Assembly (NCBI GenBank): GCA_030603385.1
Contig: JAUVXW010000004.1
Coordinates: 93,088 to 157,087, forward strand
DNA length: 64,000 bases
Reading direction: 5' to 3'
DNA from: Promethearchaeota archaeon
Lineage (GTDB): Archaea > Asgardarchaeota > Lokiarchaeia > Sigyniarchaeales > SOKP01
Under the pieces are notes generated by a model, which was not told the DNA's origin, made no database searches, and saw only the letters and a program-made list of their open reading frames with translations. Position 1 is the first letter of the stretch; each line of letters opens with the position of its first letter. Of this stretch, positions 46,990 to 55,530 are shown in pieces. The position numbers and the translations under genes were made by a program.

Positions 46990-47538
46990 ATGAAACAATA
47001 TAAAAAATACAAAAAACCTTCTGATAAAGTAAAAGGAGCCCGAATTTTATTAAATTTAATTAAGTCCGGAATTATAAATGTTAGAACTATCGGTTGTCTT
47101 GCCCAATGGTACAAGATTGAAAGGATTGGGCAAGATATTTTGAACAAACTTCCGACTTCTTTAGGTAAACTCAATAAAAGTACCAATAGATTCGAGTTTA
47201 ATAGCCAAAGACTACCCATAAATAGAGCTAAGGTGTATGTTTGGTATTGCCTAGTTCTTGCAATGATGCCTGTACCTCTTGGTAGCTATACGGCATTTGT
47301 ATTAGATACATTTCCAGGAGATGAGCCTGATAAAGGAAAAACACCTGGCTTGGGTTTTATGAAATTGATCTCTACAAATACGATTTTTGAAGAGTACTGG
47401 AGAAAGTTTATGAAAACTCCTTATTTTTTTTCTTCTGCCTTTGCTCGCTCTTTTTTTAATTTGGCTGCGTTATCTAATAATTTTCTGAATCCAACAGCCT
47501 TCATCAAATTCTGGCACTCCTCTACAGCTTCTGGATAA
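46990..47538 (+). CDS. Hypothetical basic protein, 3' end runs into hdrC
   Basis: The frame has 182 codons. About the first 140 look protein-like: a Lys-rich start (QYKKYKKPSDKVKGARILL), then INRAKVYVWYCLVLAMMP and FPGDEPDKGKTPGLGFMKL. The last about 35 codons lie antisense to the 3' end of hdrC and are probably read-through after loss of the original stop. I do not recognise the family. It may be a decayed or recently truncated gene. An entirely spurious frame cannot be excluded. Confidence 0.4.
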   Translation: MKQYKKYKKPSDKVKGARILLNLIKSGIINVRTIGCLAQWYKIERIGQDILNKLPTSLGKLNKSTNRFEFNSQRLPINRAKVYVWYCLVLAMMPVPLGSYTAFVLDTFPGDEPDKGKTPGLGFMKLISTNTIFEEYWRKFMKTPYFFSSAFARSFFNLAALSNNFLNPTAFIKFWHSSTASG

Positions 47539-48014
47539 GAATGGACTGTTGGGGGTAAAGGTGGTAATCCATAGGATTCTCTTAAATCTCTCCATTTTTT
47601 ATTTGCTTCTCCATTTGCAGGAACGCCATGTCCAGTCGCATAAAAGATATTATTAGCTAACCCGAAATGGCTGTCTAAAATATACCCTTCTTCAACTGCG
47701 ATATTTCTAAGTTTAATAATCATATCAGTGACAGGAATATCTCTCGGACAGCGCTCATAGCAATAATAACAAGTCGAACATAACCAAATATCAATATCCT
47801 GTAGAACAGATTCGTCACCTGTTAAAGCACGGCGGAGAACAGAACGAGTCCTGTATGCCGTACGACGCCCACTTGGGCAACTCCCAGTACAAGTACCACA
47901 ATTTATACATGCTCTTAATTTCTCTAAACCAGCATCAACAAATTTTTGCGCAATTCTTGAACTTGTGGACTTGTAAACTTTTCTTTTAATATACTTTTCT
48001 ACATTATCGCTCAT
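47421..48014 (-). CDS. hdrC: HdrC: heterodisulfide reductase subunit C
   Basis: 197 residues with two 4Fe-4S motifs: CINCGTCTGSCP near residue 37 and CSTCYYCYERCP near residue 80. Both are typical of HdrC, which links HdrA to HdrB. The helical C-terminus ends in a charged tail. Same strand as hdrB and hdrA but separated from them by the nuclease-like gene, so it probably has its own promoter. Confidence 0.92.
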   Translation of the reverse strand: MSDNVEKYIKRKVYKSTSSRIAQKFVDAGLEKLRACINCGTCTGSCPSGRRTAYRTRSVLRRALTGDESVLQDIDIWLCSTCYYCYERCPRDIPVTDMIIKLRNIAVEEGYILDSHFGLANNIFYATGHGVPANGEANKKWRDLRESYGLPPLPPTVHSYPEAVEECQNLMKAVGFRKLLDNAAKLKKERAKAEEKK

Positions 48015-48268
48015 AATTATCTCGAATCTCGTTTATAATTTTAAAAAGTAGATTTGCGGTTTTGTAAAAAAACAAGGTATTTACTTACTGTGTTTGATCA
48101 AACAAAATCATTGATAATCTTATGAAGGTAAAAGTATTTTTCTTAAAAAAATTTGTTATCGATACTTAATAACTAAATTTATTTTAAGAGTTATTTGTTA
48201 TATTATACATTTTTATAAGGAAAAGTAAATTTGTTAAAATGTTAGGTTAGATTGTTTTTCTTATGAAT

Positions 48269-48496
48269 TTAATCATATAACCTATATAATTCATCTAAAT
48301 ATTTCATTTGATTTTCCTTAGATAAGAAAGCTATCTCTTTTTTCAGAATTTTCTTTTTTTCCTTAGAGATATCTAAATTTTTCAATCTTTCCCGAACTTC
48401 TTTTGGTAATACTGTAAAAATTCTCGAGAAATATTTCTTTATTTCTGAAATCTCTTCTAAGTCTTTATTGTTTATATCTCCGTTAATGTTCATCAC
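48269..48496 (-). CDS. Small charged helical protein
   Basis: 75 residues, rich in Lys and Glu, with two or three predicted helices (for example EISEIKKYFSRIFTVLPKE and KEKKKILKKEIAFLSKEN) and an aromatic end, YLDELYRLYD. No motif recognised. No overlap with other genes. Real gene likely but not certain. Confidence 0.5.
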   Translation of the reverse strand: MMNINGDINNKDLEEISEIKKYFSRIFTVLPKEVRERLKNLDISKEKKKILKKEIAFLSKENQMKYLDELYRLYD

Positions 48497-48671
48497 CAGA
48501 ATTCTTCTAATTAAAGAAAATAAAAATGATATAATAAAGAATTTGGAGTCCAGTTCTTGGATTAATAAATATTAATAATTAATTAAATCCCAAATCTACC
48601 TTATATCTTCGGAATTGAAAAGGAGAATGTACTTTGGAGAAAATAAAAGATATTTCTTCGATTAATCTCCA

Positions 48672-49700
48672 CTACAATATATATTTCTTTAAGATTTCAT
48701 CATTTTCTATTTCGGTAAAAATTTCTTTACTAAGATTTTGATAATCTTTTCCATATACTACTTTACCTTTAGACTCCTCCAAATCAGAATACCTCAAGGT
48801 AAGGGATGCTGCATATTTTAAAATTTCTTCATTAAATTCGTCTTGAATAATAGTTATTGGGCCAGGTACATCTTGAACTTCCATTATTAAATCAATTGGC
48901 TTCTTATGTTGAAGTAGCATGTTATTTTCAATTTCATTTCTTCCGACGATAATTTTATTATCATTAAAACGAAAATGCCGTCCATACTTTAAAATATGTA
49001 TATCTTCCATTTTCAGTATTTTATTGAATTTTAAATAATCTCTCATGCGGTTTGAAAAATTCTTATCTGTTAATAAACACCCACCACATGCATAATATTC
49101 ATCCATTAATCCCTGCTTTCTGACTACCTCTAATTGTACTTTTCTGCTTCTCCCTTTTATTCCTAATAATTTCGATCTATCAATTAATCCTCGTTCTTCA
49201 TAAATTGTTGGCTTTAATTGAAGAGCAGATAATGGTCTTAAAAGTTTTCCTTCAAGACCAGATTCTTTCTCTACTATATTAAGCGCTTTCATATGTTGAG
49301 ACTTTGGTCTTTGGTTGAGTACCTCACCTGTAAATATGAAATCTGCCTTTATTTTCTTTTTAAATTCTTTTGCTTTTTTCAAAATATATATTCTACAATC
49401 AATGCAAGGATTAAGATTTTTTCCATATCCAAATTTTGGATTACGAATAATCTCTAAATAATCATCTCCTTTTGATAAAGAATAGATCTTTATTCCAAGC
49501 TTTTCATGGAATAAGTTTAACCCACAATCTGAATGACTGAGTACTTTATCACACAGACAAAAAGGAGATTTAAAGTTTAGCCCTATAACATCAAATCCTT
49601 GTTGTTTTATTAATAAACATGCCGTCAGACTATCTAATCCACCAGAGACTAACCCAAGTCCCACTAAATTATCTTTTTTCTTAATTTCGATGTCAGTCAT
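48672..49700 (-). CDS. PP-loop tRNA thiouridylase-like protein (MnmA/TrmU-related)
   Basis: 342 residues. The N-terminal PP-loop GLVSGGLDSLTACLL binds ATP for adenylating a tRNA base before sulfur is added. Cys sites are SPFCLCDKV, NPCIDCRIYI and YACGGCLLTD, and some of these may carry sulfur or an Fe-S cluster. FIFTGEVLNQRPKSQH is typical of archaeal TrmU-like enzymes. The last about 110 residues resemble DUF814. It is 12 bases after tusA in the sulfur-carrier operon, which fits a role as final thiolation enzyme. Confidence 0.78.
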   Translation of the reverse strand: MTDIEIKKKDNLVGLGLVSGGLDSLTACLLIKQQGFDVIGLNFKSPFCLCDKVLSHSDCGLNLFHEKLGIKIYSLSKGDDYLEIIRNPKFGYGKNLNPCIDCRIYILKKAKEFKKKIKADFIFTGEVLNQRPKSQHMKALNIVEKESGLEGKLLRPLSALQLKPTIYEERGLIDRSKLLGIKGRSRKVQLEVVRKQGLMDEYYACGGCLLTDKNFSNRMRDYLKFNKILKMEDIHILKYGRHFRFNDNKIIVGRNEIENNMLLQHKKPIDLIMEVQDVPGPITIIQDEFNEEILKYAASLTLRYSDLEESKGKVVYGKDYQNLSKEIFTEIENDEILKKYIL

Positions 49701-49712
49701 CTTTCTCCGCCT

Positions 49713-49988
49713 TTAAATCTTTTTGATTAAAAGAATCCATATTTTTTTCTCATTATCTACTTCTTTGATATCTATCAATTCCCCAATATTTTGTCTTTTA
49801 CAATTATTGGGAATGGTTTTTACAGCAGCAGGAAAATCTAATGTTAATTCTAATATTTCACCAGGATTCATTTTTTCCAATGCTAATTTAGTGAATACAA
49901 AAGTCATTGGGCAAACCTTTCCTCTTATATCTAAGTTTTGTATCTTATTATATTGTTTTTCTTTATTGTCATTCAAAACATACATCAC
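49713..49988 (-). CDS. tusA: TusA/SirA-family sulfur carrier
   Basis: 91 residues with the family motif LDIRGKVCPMTFVFTKLALE, where the Cys-Pro holds the persulfide. The basic/hydrophobic ending is typical of this two-layer fold. Its start overlaps the end of the ThiF/MoeB-like gene by 20 bases, and the thiouridylase-like gene follows. It likely passes sulfur between donor and thiolation enzyme. Confidence 0.85.
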   Translation of the reverse strand: MMYVLNDNKEKQYNKIQNLDIRGKVCPMTFVFTKLALEKMNPGEILELTLDFPAAVKTIPNNCKRQNIGELIDIKEVDNEKKIWILLIKKI

Positions 49989-50787
49989 CTATGTTATATT
50001 CATGTGTTTCAACTAAATCTATAGCTTGATCTCCACATGCTAAACAATTCTCATTTCTGACAACCTTTATAAAGCTAAATCTATATTTTAATAAATCTAA
50101 AAACAGTATTCTATTAGTTATTAAATCTCCTAATTTTAAAACATACTTAATTGCTTCATTTGCTTGAATACAACCTACAATACCTGGAATTAGACCAATT
50201 ACTCCTGCTTGAGAACAAGACATAGATGGCTCATGTTCTGTTATATCACCAAAAACGCATCTATAGCAAGCTGTTTTTTCCTGTGGATTGACAGTTATAA
50301 TTTGACCGTTAAATCGTATAACACCAGCTATACTAAAGGGAATATCTAGATTAACACAAGCGTCATTAATTAACATTTTTGTAGGTATATTATCAGAGCC
50401 ATCAATAACAAAATCAGAATCTTTTAAAATCTCTTTAATATTATCTGGTAAGAGAATTTCATTAACAACCTCTATATTTACATCAGGATTTAATTTATGT
50501 AATTTTTCGTAAGCACTTTGAGTTTTTTTCTTATTTAAATCATTATTAAAGTGAAGAATTTGCCTGTGCAGATTTGATAATTCTACCACATCAAAATCTA
50601 CAATTTTTATACTTCCTATTCCCGCAGCAGTTAAATAATACGCGGCAGGAGACCCTAGTCCTCCACATCCAATTATAGTTATTTTTGAATCTAATAGTTT
50701 TTTTTGTCCTATTCCTCCTATTTCTTTCAAAACAATTTGTCGGGAGTATCTTTCTATTTGTTCGATAGTAAAATCCATAAAAATCAA
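49969..50787 (-). CDS. ThiF/MoeB/UBA4-family E1-like adenylyltransferase
   Basis: 272 residues. RYSRQIVLKEIGGIGQKKL, then IIGCGGLGSPAAYYLTAAG (nucleotide loop), DFDVVELSNLHRQ and DGSDNIPTK are the signatures of E1-like enzymes that activate ubiquitin-fold proteins such as MoaD, ThiS or SAMP. Zinc Cys pairs are CYRC and CLACG. There is no rhodanese domain, as in short MoeB/ThiF forms. First gene of the operon with tusA and the thiouridylase-like gene. A GG-ending ThiS/MoaD protein is encoded 1.7 kb away. Confidence 0.88.
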   Translation of the reverse strand: MIFMDFTIEQIERYSRQIVLKEIGGIGQKKLLDSKITIIGCGGLGSPAAYYLTAAGIGSIKIVDFDVVELSNLHRQILHFNNDLNKKKTQSAYEKLHKLNPDVNIEVVNEILLPDNIKEILKDSDFVIDGSDNIPTKMLINDACVNLDIPFSIAGVIRFNGQIITVNPQEKTACYRCVFGDITEHEPSMSCSQAGVIGLIPGIVGCIQANEAIKYVLKLGDLITNRILFLDLLKYRFSFIKVVRNENCLACGDQAIDLVETHEYNIGDVCFE

Positions 50788-51010
50788 ATTTTAATTCCTT
50801 TTTTTTAACTTTGAATAAAATGAGTAATACTGATAGAAGAACATAATACAATGAAACAATAAAACTTTAAACCATTTATTTTTTATCTTAATTTTTTATA
50901 ATTATACTCTATTAGTTATTAAAGAAAAACTTAAATTATGTTAACAAATAACAAATAAATCATAATCTGAATAAGAAGAAACTTATTATAAATAAATGAG
51001 AGTTGATTAA

Positions 51011-51376
51011 ATGAGAAAGGTTACAAAAGTATTATTGCTCTTAAAAGATATGATTTATGAATCAACTAGTCCATTGGAAATACTTCGATTTGCCAAGTAT
51101 TATAGAAGTAAGGGACTTGATGTTATTGTTGTGCTTTGGGGGCCAATGGGAATTATACTTGGAAAAAAAAATAAAGTTGGAAGAATGCGATATGATGATG
51201 AGATAACCGAATGCCTTACGATGGGGATACACTTCAAATGCTGCGATCTTGCTGCTAATCTTATTGGTTTGGATGAATCAGAGTTAATTAAAGGTATAGA
51301 TTTAGTCGAATCATATGTAGTTGCAGATTTATTAATAAAATATCAAGAAGAGGGACAATTGATTTTCTCATTATAG
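51011..51376 (+). CDS. DsrE-like sulfur-relay protein
   Basis: 121 residues. The DsrE/F fold is suggested by the N-terminal KVTKVLLLLKD, VIVVLWGPMGIILG and the Cys-bearing CLTMGIHFKCCDLAANLIG, where the Cys cluster sits at the usual sulfur-carrying site. Divergent from the ThiF operon and probably part of the same sulfur-handling set. Which sulfur donor it uses is unknown. Confidence 0.68.
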   Translation: MRKVTKVLLLLKDMIYESTSPLEILRFAKYYRSKGLDVIVVLWGPMGIILGKKNKVGRMRYDDEITECLTMGIHFKCCDLAANLIGLDESELIKGIDLVESYVVADLLIKYQEEGQLIFSL

Positions 51377-51408
51377 AATAAAATTTAGATTGTAATCAAA
51401 GAACCATT

Positions 51409-52356
51409 TTAATAATGCTCTACTTCTGGATGCACTTCTTTAACAAATTTAAAATTAAAAATCTTATCACGCGTAAGTTTTTCTTTAATGTATCCTAGTC
51501 TGTGCATAGTATTTATAAACCCCTCTGTAGATTTCAAATATCCTTCTGAAAGGGCTACACAATACTTGGGAGAAATTTCAAGAACAGCTTTCACATATTG
51601 TTTATTATTATTAAGAATCGTGAAAGTTCTTGAGATTATCTCTGCTGCCTTACTTTGAGATTCTCTGAGCAAAAATGAGGCTTTTTTATGATGTTGAAGG
51701 AATGTAAACACTAATTCTGGGTAATCCTCAATTAAGGTTTCATGGAAAAAGATACCATAACTAGGATTATTTGCTAATAAATAATGTGCGGGAATAATTA
51801 AATGAGATTTTAAAATTGTCCGTGCAAAAACTACTAACGCAGGAGTTCCTACGCCTCCTTCTAATATACCCTTTTGCATATCAATTGCTATAAATTCAGC
51901 TTGTTTGTAATTTTTTACTTTAATATCATTTTTCAAATTATATTTTTCTAAATAGTAACTTAGTATTGCATCATGGATAGAGCCAACACTCGGAGTTCCT
52001 ATAGAATATCCTTTAAATTGGAGAAGAGTTTCATATATATTACCATTTAATTGTGATATAGGTTTATAGTTTTGTTTACCAATCATAATTGTTCCTTCAA
52101 CATGTCCTCCAGCAACACACTTAATAGGAACACCATTGTCTATTCCAATTACCGCAGGAGGTAACCCCATATAACCCACATCCAACTCGCCGTTTTTAAA
52201 AGCTTCTACCATAAGAGGACCAGTACCAAATAGAAACCATTTAACCTTTATTTTTAAGTCTCTTTCTAGCTTATCATCTCCCATTAATATAAAATTTGTA
52301 TGATATGCAGTTGAGAGATGACCAATTTTTAATTCTTTTTTTATAGTAAAATTCAC
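51409..52356 (-). CDS. NMT1/THI5-like periplasmic-binding-fold protein without signal peptide
   Basis: 315 residues in the substrate-binding-protein fold: LKIGHLSTAYHTNFILMGDD, FKNGELDVGYMGLPPAVIG and GYSIGTPSVGSIHDAI match the SsuA/TauA/THI5 group. The N-terminus has no signal or lipobox and there is no ABC permease nearby, so it may act in the cytosol as an enzyme or sensor rather than in transport. The neighbouring ThiS/MoaD-like gene hints at thiamine or sulfur metabolism, an inference only. Confidence 0.75.
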   Translation of the reverse strand: MNFTIKKELKIGHLSTAYHTNFILMGDDKLERDLKIKVKWFLFGTGPLMVEAFKNGELDVGYMGLPPAVIGIDNGVPIKCVAGGHVEGTIMIGKQNYKPISQLNGNIYETLLQFKGYSIGTPSVGSIHDAILSYYLEKYNLKNDIKVKNYKQAEFIAIDMQKGILEGGVGTPALVVFARTILKSHLIIPAHYLLANNPSYGIFFHETLIEDYPELVFTFLQHHKKASFLLRESQSKAAEIISRTFTILNNNKQYVKAVLEISPKYCVALSEGYLKSTEGFINTMHRLGYIKEKLTRDKIFNFKFVKEVHPEVEHY

Positions 52357-52492
52357 TTATTTTATTTATTTAGTATTATCAACAATCTTATTACCATTTA
52401 ATAATTATAATCTAAAATATTAAGTTATTTAATTGCATTTATAAAAATATATAAGTTAAAATCTCAATTTATACTATTTTGACTGTTAACCT

Positions 52493-52780
52493 ATGCTAAA
52501 TGTAAAAATAATATTTTTATCAGTATTGGTTGATATTACTCAAATCGAGGAATTAACCCTTCCCGTAGATGATGGATCAAATATCAAAAATATGCTAGAA
52601 CAATTATCTTCAAAATTTGGGAAGAAATTTGAAGATTTGATTTTTAAAGCTTCAGAAAATTTAAGTAAATATGTAATTGTAACTATAAATGGAAAAGACA
52701 TTCGAACTTTAGAGGGGCTTAATACAAAAATACAAATTGATGATGAAATTTCCTTCATACCAGCTATCGCAGGAGGATAG
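52493..52780 (+). CDS. ThiS/MoaD/SAMP-type ubiquitin-fold sulfur carrier
   Basis: 95 residues with the beta-grasp pattern and the C-terminal IDDEISFIPAIAGG ending in Gly-Gly directly before the stop. That tail is activated by E1-like enzymes for sulfur transfer or protein tagging. It could serve molybdopterin, thiamine or tRNA thiolation. The E1-like gene at 49969-50787 is a likely partner. Divergent from the THI5-like gene. Confidence 0.85.
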   Translation: MLNVKIIFLSVLVDITQIEELTLPVDDGSNIKNMLEQLSSKFGKKFEDLIFKASENLSKYVIVTINGKDIRTLEGLNTKIQIDDEISFIPAIAGG

Positions 52781-52900
52781 GGTCATTTCTCTTAAAATTC
52801 TCAATTTACCTTTTATTTTGAATGATTAGAAATATTTCAAGTGTTTTAGTTAGAGATAATATGTTTTTAAATAGAAAAACTAAAAAAAAATCGAGAATAA

Positions 52901-52910
52901 ATATTTATAT
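52901..52910 (+). promoter_or_regulatory. TATA-like element for the tRNA gene
   Basis: ATATTTATAT about 42 bases before the first tRNA base, consistent with an archaeal promoter and a short 5' leader. Confidence 0.4.
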
Positions 52911-52951
52911 CTTATTGAATGAAATAAATTTAGTAACTAAAACTTAATTAA

Positions 52952-53037
52952 GCCAGCGTATCCGAGTAGTTTAAGGAGGCGGCCTGCAGAGCCGTTGCTT
53001 TTCAGCATCGTGGGTGCAAATCCCACCGCTGGCTCCA
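52952..53037 (+). tRNA. tRNA-Cys (GCA) with a long variable arm, CCA encoded
   Basis: Acceptor stem GCCAGCG pairs with CGCTGGC, followed by U73 and CCA (53035-53037). D stem TCC/GGA. Anticodon stem GCGGC/GCCGT encloses the loop CTGCAGA, so the anticodon is GCA (52986-52988). T stem GTGGG/CCCAC. GCA and U73 are the main Cys identity elements. The variable region is 14 bases (52996-53009) and can form a TGC/GCA hairpin, like class II tRNAs, unlike normal tRNA-Cys. The T loop is TGCAAAT, with G at position 55 instead of U. It may be an active atypical tRNA or a decaying one. Confidence 0.8.
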
Positions 53038-53168
53038 ATTTTTCCATTTCAAAACTAATAAATCTTAAATTCCTATGGATAAAAATTTGTCTACTAATCT
53101 CTTTTATTTTTCTTCTTCTTTAAAATTGATACAAATTTATAAATACCTCATAATTGAACATATAATCT

Positions 53169-54011
53169 ATGAGTGTTTTTGATTTAATGATTAAACGTAG
53201 ATCTGTTAGAGTATTTAAAGATCAAGAAGTTCAACAAAATATTATAGATAAACTTCTGGATGTTGCGAATAATTGTCCTTCTGGAGGAAATATACAGCCT
53301 ATATCAATAATTACTGTGCAGACCGCTGAAGGTCGATATCATTTAGGAAATTTGATTGGATCACAACCTTGGGTAAGAAATGCTCAATTATCAATGATTT
53401 TTTGTATTGATTTTTATAGAATAAAGAAATGGGCGACTTTATCCAATACTGCTTTTAAGGGTGAAAACGCTCTTTCACACTTTCTCATAGCTTATGCTGA
53501 CCTAATGTGTGCTGCTCAAAATGTTGTCATCACGGCAGAAAGCTTTGGGCTTGGATCAGTTTATGTTGGATCAATTCAAGGACTTGTTGATGAAATTAGA
53601 GAATATTTCTCAATACCCAAATTAGTTCTCCCTATGATGCTGCTATGTATAGGGTATCCTGAATCTATTCCAAATACTATCCCTAAATTAAATCGGAATA
53701 TTATCCTACATAAAGAAAAATATATATCCTTGGGTGATGCTGAAATTCAAGAAGCATATGAAGATAAGTATGGAGATTTTGATGAAGACCCTGAGAAGTA
53801 CTTTATGAAAGCATATATTGAAGTTATTGAAGCAAGTAAGCAACAAGGCGATAGATGGTTAAAATTAGCAAAGAAAAGACTTAAAAGATTAAAAATAACG
53901 AATCACGCCCAATTCTTATTTAAATTAAGATACCCTACTGATGCAATGGTAAGCATGAATGAAAAACTAATCCAATCTTTTAGAAATGCAGGTTTTAATT
54001 TTTTTAAATGA
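53169..54011 (+). CDS. Nitroreductase-like flavoprotein with C-terminal extension
   Basis: 280 residues. The first about 175 are the nitroreductase fold: LMIKRRSVRVFKDQEV, NNCPSGGNIQPISIITV for FMN, and VVITAESFGLGSVYVGSI. About 100 more residues (EDKYGDFDEDPEKYFMKAY onward) are charged and helical and exceed the usual family length. No ferredoxin motif is present. Substrate unknown. Confidence 0.85.
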   Translation: MSVFDLMIKRRSVRVFKDQEVQQNIIDKLLDVANNCPSGGNIQPISIITVQTAEGRYHLGNLIGSQPWVRNAQLSMIFCIDFYRIKKWATLSNTAFKGENALSHFLIAYADLMCAAQNVVITAESFGLGSVYVGSIQGLVDEIREYFSIPKLVLPMMLLCIGYPESIPNTIPKLNRNIILHKEKYISLGDAEIQEAYEDKYGDFDEDPEKYFMKAYIEVIEASKQQGDRWLKLAKKRLKRLKITNHAQFLFKLRYPTDAMVSMNEKLIQSFRNAGFNFFK

Positions 54012-54032
54012 ATTTTCATTATGTAATGCGTA

Positions 54033-54326
54033 TTATCTTTCAGTATATCCAACGAATCCACCAACTAAAACGAGAACTCCTCCTACTAAACTAGTATAAA
54101 TTATCATTATAATACCTATAACCACACAAATAATCCAATTTATTTCTACAAATTTATGGGGTATGATTATACTTAATAGGATAATTGCTGCTAATATAAT
54201 TGAAAGTACTAATAAGATTACCTTTGAGTTATCTAAATTCTTACCACCAAATCCTAATATTGCATCTATTAAGCCTATCGCTCCGCCCAAACCTGCTAAT
54301 AATTTCATTATATCCTGATTTTGCAT
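54033..54326 (-). CDS. Small membrane protein with three helices
   Basis: 97 residues. After MQNQDIMKL a Gly-rich segment (LAGLGGAIGLIDAILGFGG) is followed by two strong membrane helices (VILLVLSIILAAIILLSI and WIICVVIGIIMIIYTSL) and a final Gly/Val-rich stretch. Convergent with the nitroreductase gene. Function unknown. Confidence 0.6.
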   Translation of the reverse strand: MQNQDIMKLLAGLGGAIGLIDAILGFGGKNLDNSKVILLVLSIILAAIILLSIIIPHKFVEINWIICVVIGIIMIIYTSLVGGVLVLVGGFVGYTER

Positions 54327-54397
54327 TTCATATACCTCATTTAAAACCTAAGAATATTATTGTAACAATCTTGATTTGGTATATTTATATTTTACTT

Positions 54398-54413
54398 AGT
54401 AATAGGTAAAAAC
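54398..54413 (+). repeat. 16-bp direct repeat, left copy
   Basis: AGTAATAGGTAAAAAC, identical to 55207-55222. The two copies bracket the MNT/HEPN pair. Confidence 0.75.
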
Positions 54414-54495
54414 TTCAAATTATAATGAAATTATTTATATAAAAAAGCTTTTATTTATCTTGAAAATCAAATTATTAAATATTTACTCAAGGTTT

Positions 54496-54786
54496 ATGAA
54501 GAATTTCGAAAAAGTAGAAAAAATCTTAAAAAAGCATAAAAAATATTTGAGGAATAAGTTCTATATAGAGAAAATAGGTGTTTTTGGGTCTTATTCAAAG
54601 GGTACACAGAAAAACAAAAGTGATATCGATATTTTTGTAGAATTTTATCAACCTATTGGATGGAAATTCTTCACATTAAAAGAATTTCTTGAAAAAATTT
54701 TAGGAATGAACGTTGATTTAGCAACAAGAAATTCATTAAGACCTCAAATGAAGGAAGACATTTTAAAAGACGTGATGTATGTATGA
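54496..54786 (+). CDS. mntA: MntA-type nucleotidyltransferase (second MNT/HEPN module)
   Basis: 96 residues from ATG 54496; an in-frame TTG at 54460 would add 12. The motif GVFGSYSKGTQKNKSDIDIF is the G-S-x10-D-x-D metal and ATP site. This is the short form of the family, and the remainder (MNVDLATRNSLRPQMKEDIL) is typical for MNT partners of DUF86 toxins. The last four bases (ATGA) overlap the start of the HEPN gene, so translation is coupled. Confidence 0.88.
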   Translation: MKNFEKVEKILKKHKKYLRNKFYIEKIGVFGSYSKGTQKNKSDIDIFVEFYQPIGWKFFTLKEFLEKILGMNVDLATRNSLRPQMKEDILKDVMYV

Positions 54787-55154
54787 AAGAAAGAACACCT
54801 AAAATATATTTTGAGGATATAATCACCTTTATTGAACGGATTGAATCTTACATTCAGGATTTAAATTTTGAAAATTTTAAAGAAAATCAATTAGTTATTG
54901 ATGCTGTTATAAGAAATTTAGTGTTAATTGGTGAGGCTTCAAGAAATATTTCCTCTGAGATTAGAAAGAAATCCTCTAATGTCCCTTGGTCTGAGATGAT
55001 TGGATTGAGAAATCTAGCCACTCACGGCTATTTCAAAATAGACCTTACAATTATTTGGGATATAATTACTAAAGATATCCCTGAAAATAAACAATCTATT
55101 CAAAATATATTTAGTGAATTGCTTAAAGAATCGAAAGAAAATAATAAGAAATAA
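54783..55154 (+). CDS. hepT: HepT-type HEPN toxin, DUF86
   Basis: 123 residues. LRNLATHGYF includes R-x4-H-x-Y (RNLATHGY), the RNase motif and target Tyr of HepT. NLVLIGEASRNIS and PWSEMIGLRN are usual DUF86 features. Paired with the upstream nucleotidyltransferase. Unlike the module at 3.9-4.9 kb, the antitoxin here is the short form and no extra small gene follows. Confidence 0.88.
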   Translation: MKERTPKIYFEDIITFIERIESYIQDLNFENFKENQLVIDAVIRNLVLIGEASRNISSEIRKKSSNVPWSEMIGLRNLATHGYFKIDLTIIWDIITKDIPENKQSIQNIFSELLKESKENNKK

Positions 55155-55206
55155 AGATTTTTAAGCTCTATTCATAATTTTCATTTTTAGAGTATAATAC
55201 TCACCA

Positions 55207-55222
55207 AGTAATAGGTAAAAAC
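55207..55222 (+). repeat. 16-bp direct repeat, right copy
   Basis: Same 16 bases as 54398-54413, 52 bases after the HEPN stop. Flanking bases differ, so the match is confined to this element. Confidence 0.75.
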
Positions 55223-55530
55223 CAATATACAAGAACTATCTAATTGATATTTAATTGAGTGCAAAATTTTACATCATCTTCATATCCAAAGGTTTTTAAT
55301 AATTTTGCATGGGAGGATTTCAATATTTTATGTGGGATATTTCTTTTAGACAAACCCAATTCAACCTAATTTGGTTAAAATATTTGGATGGATTATAAGC
55401 TGTAATTATAATTCCTTTTCTTTGATAAAATGGCAATTCATTATGAACATGATGTGGAATTCAAAATAAGGTTTAATTAATTAAATCTTTGGATTAATTC
55501 ATATAAAAAATTCAACCTACTTCAATTATT
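55223..55530. other. Intergenic region, possible gene remnant
   Basis: No full gene. On the minus strand near 55410 a stretch reads GIIITAYNPSKYFNQIRLNW, vaguely like DUF3293 proteins, but stops interrupt it on both sides. Too weak to call. Confidence 0.3.

Noticed and set aside
52952..53037. tRNA-Ser from the long variable arm
   Set aside because: The anticodon is GCA, not a Ser anticodon, and position 73 is U rather than the G usual for archaeal tRNA-Ser.
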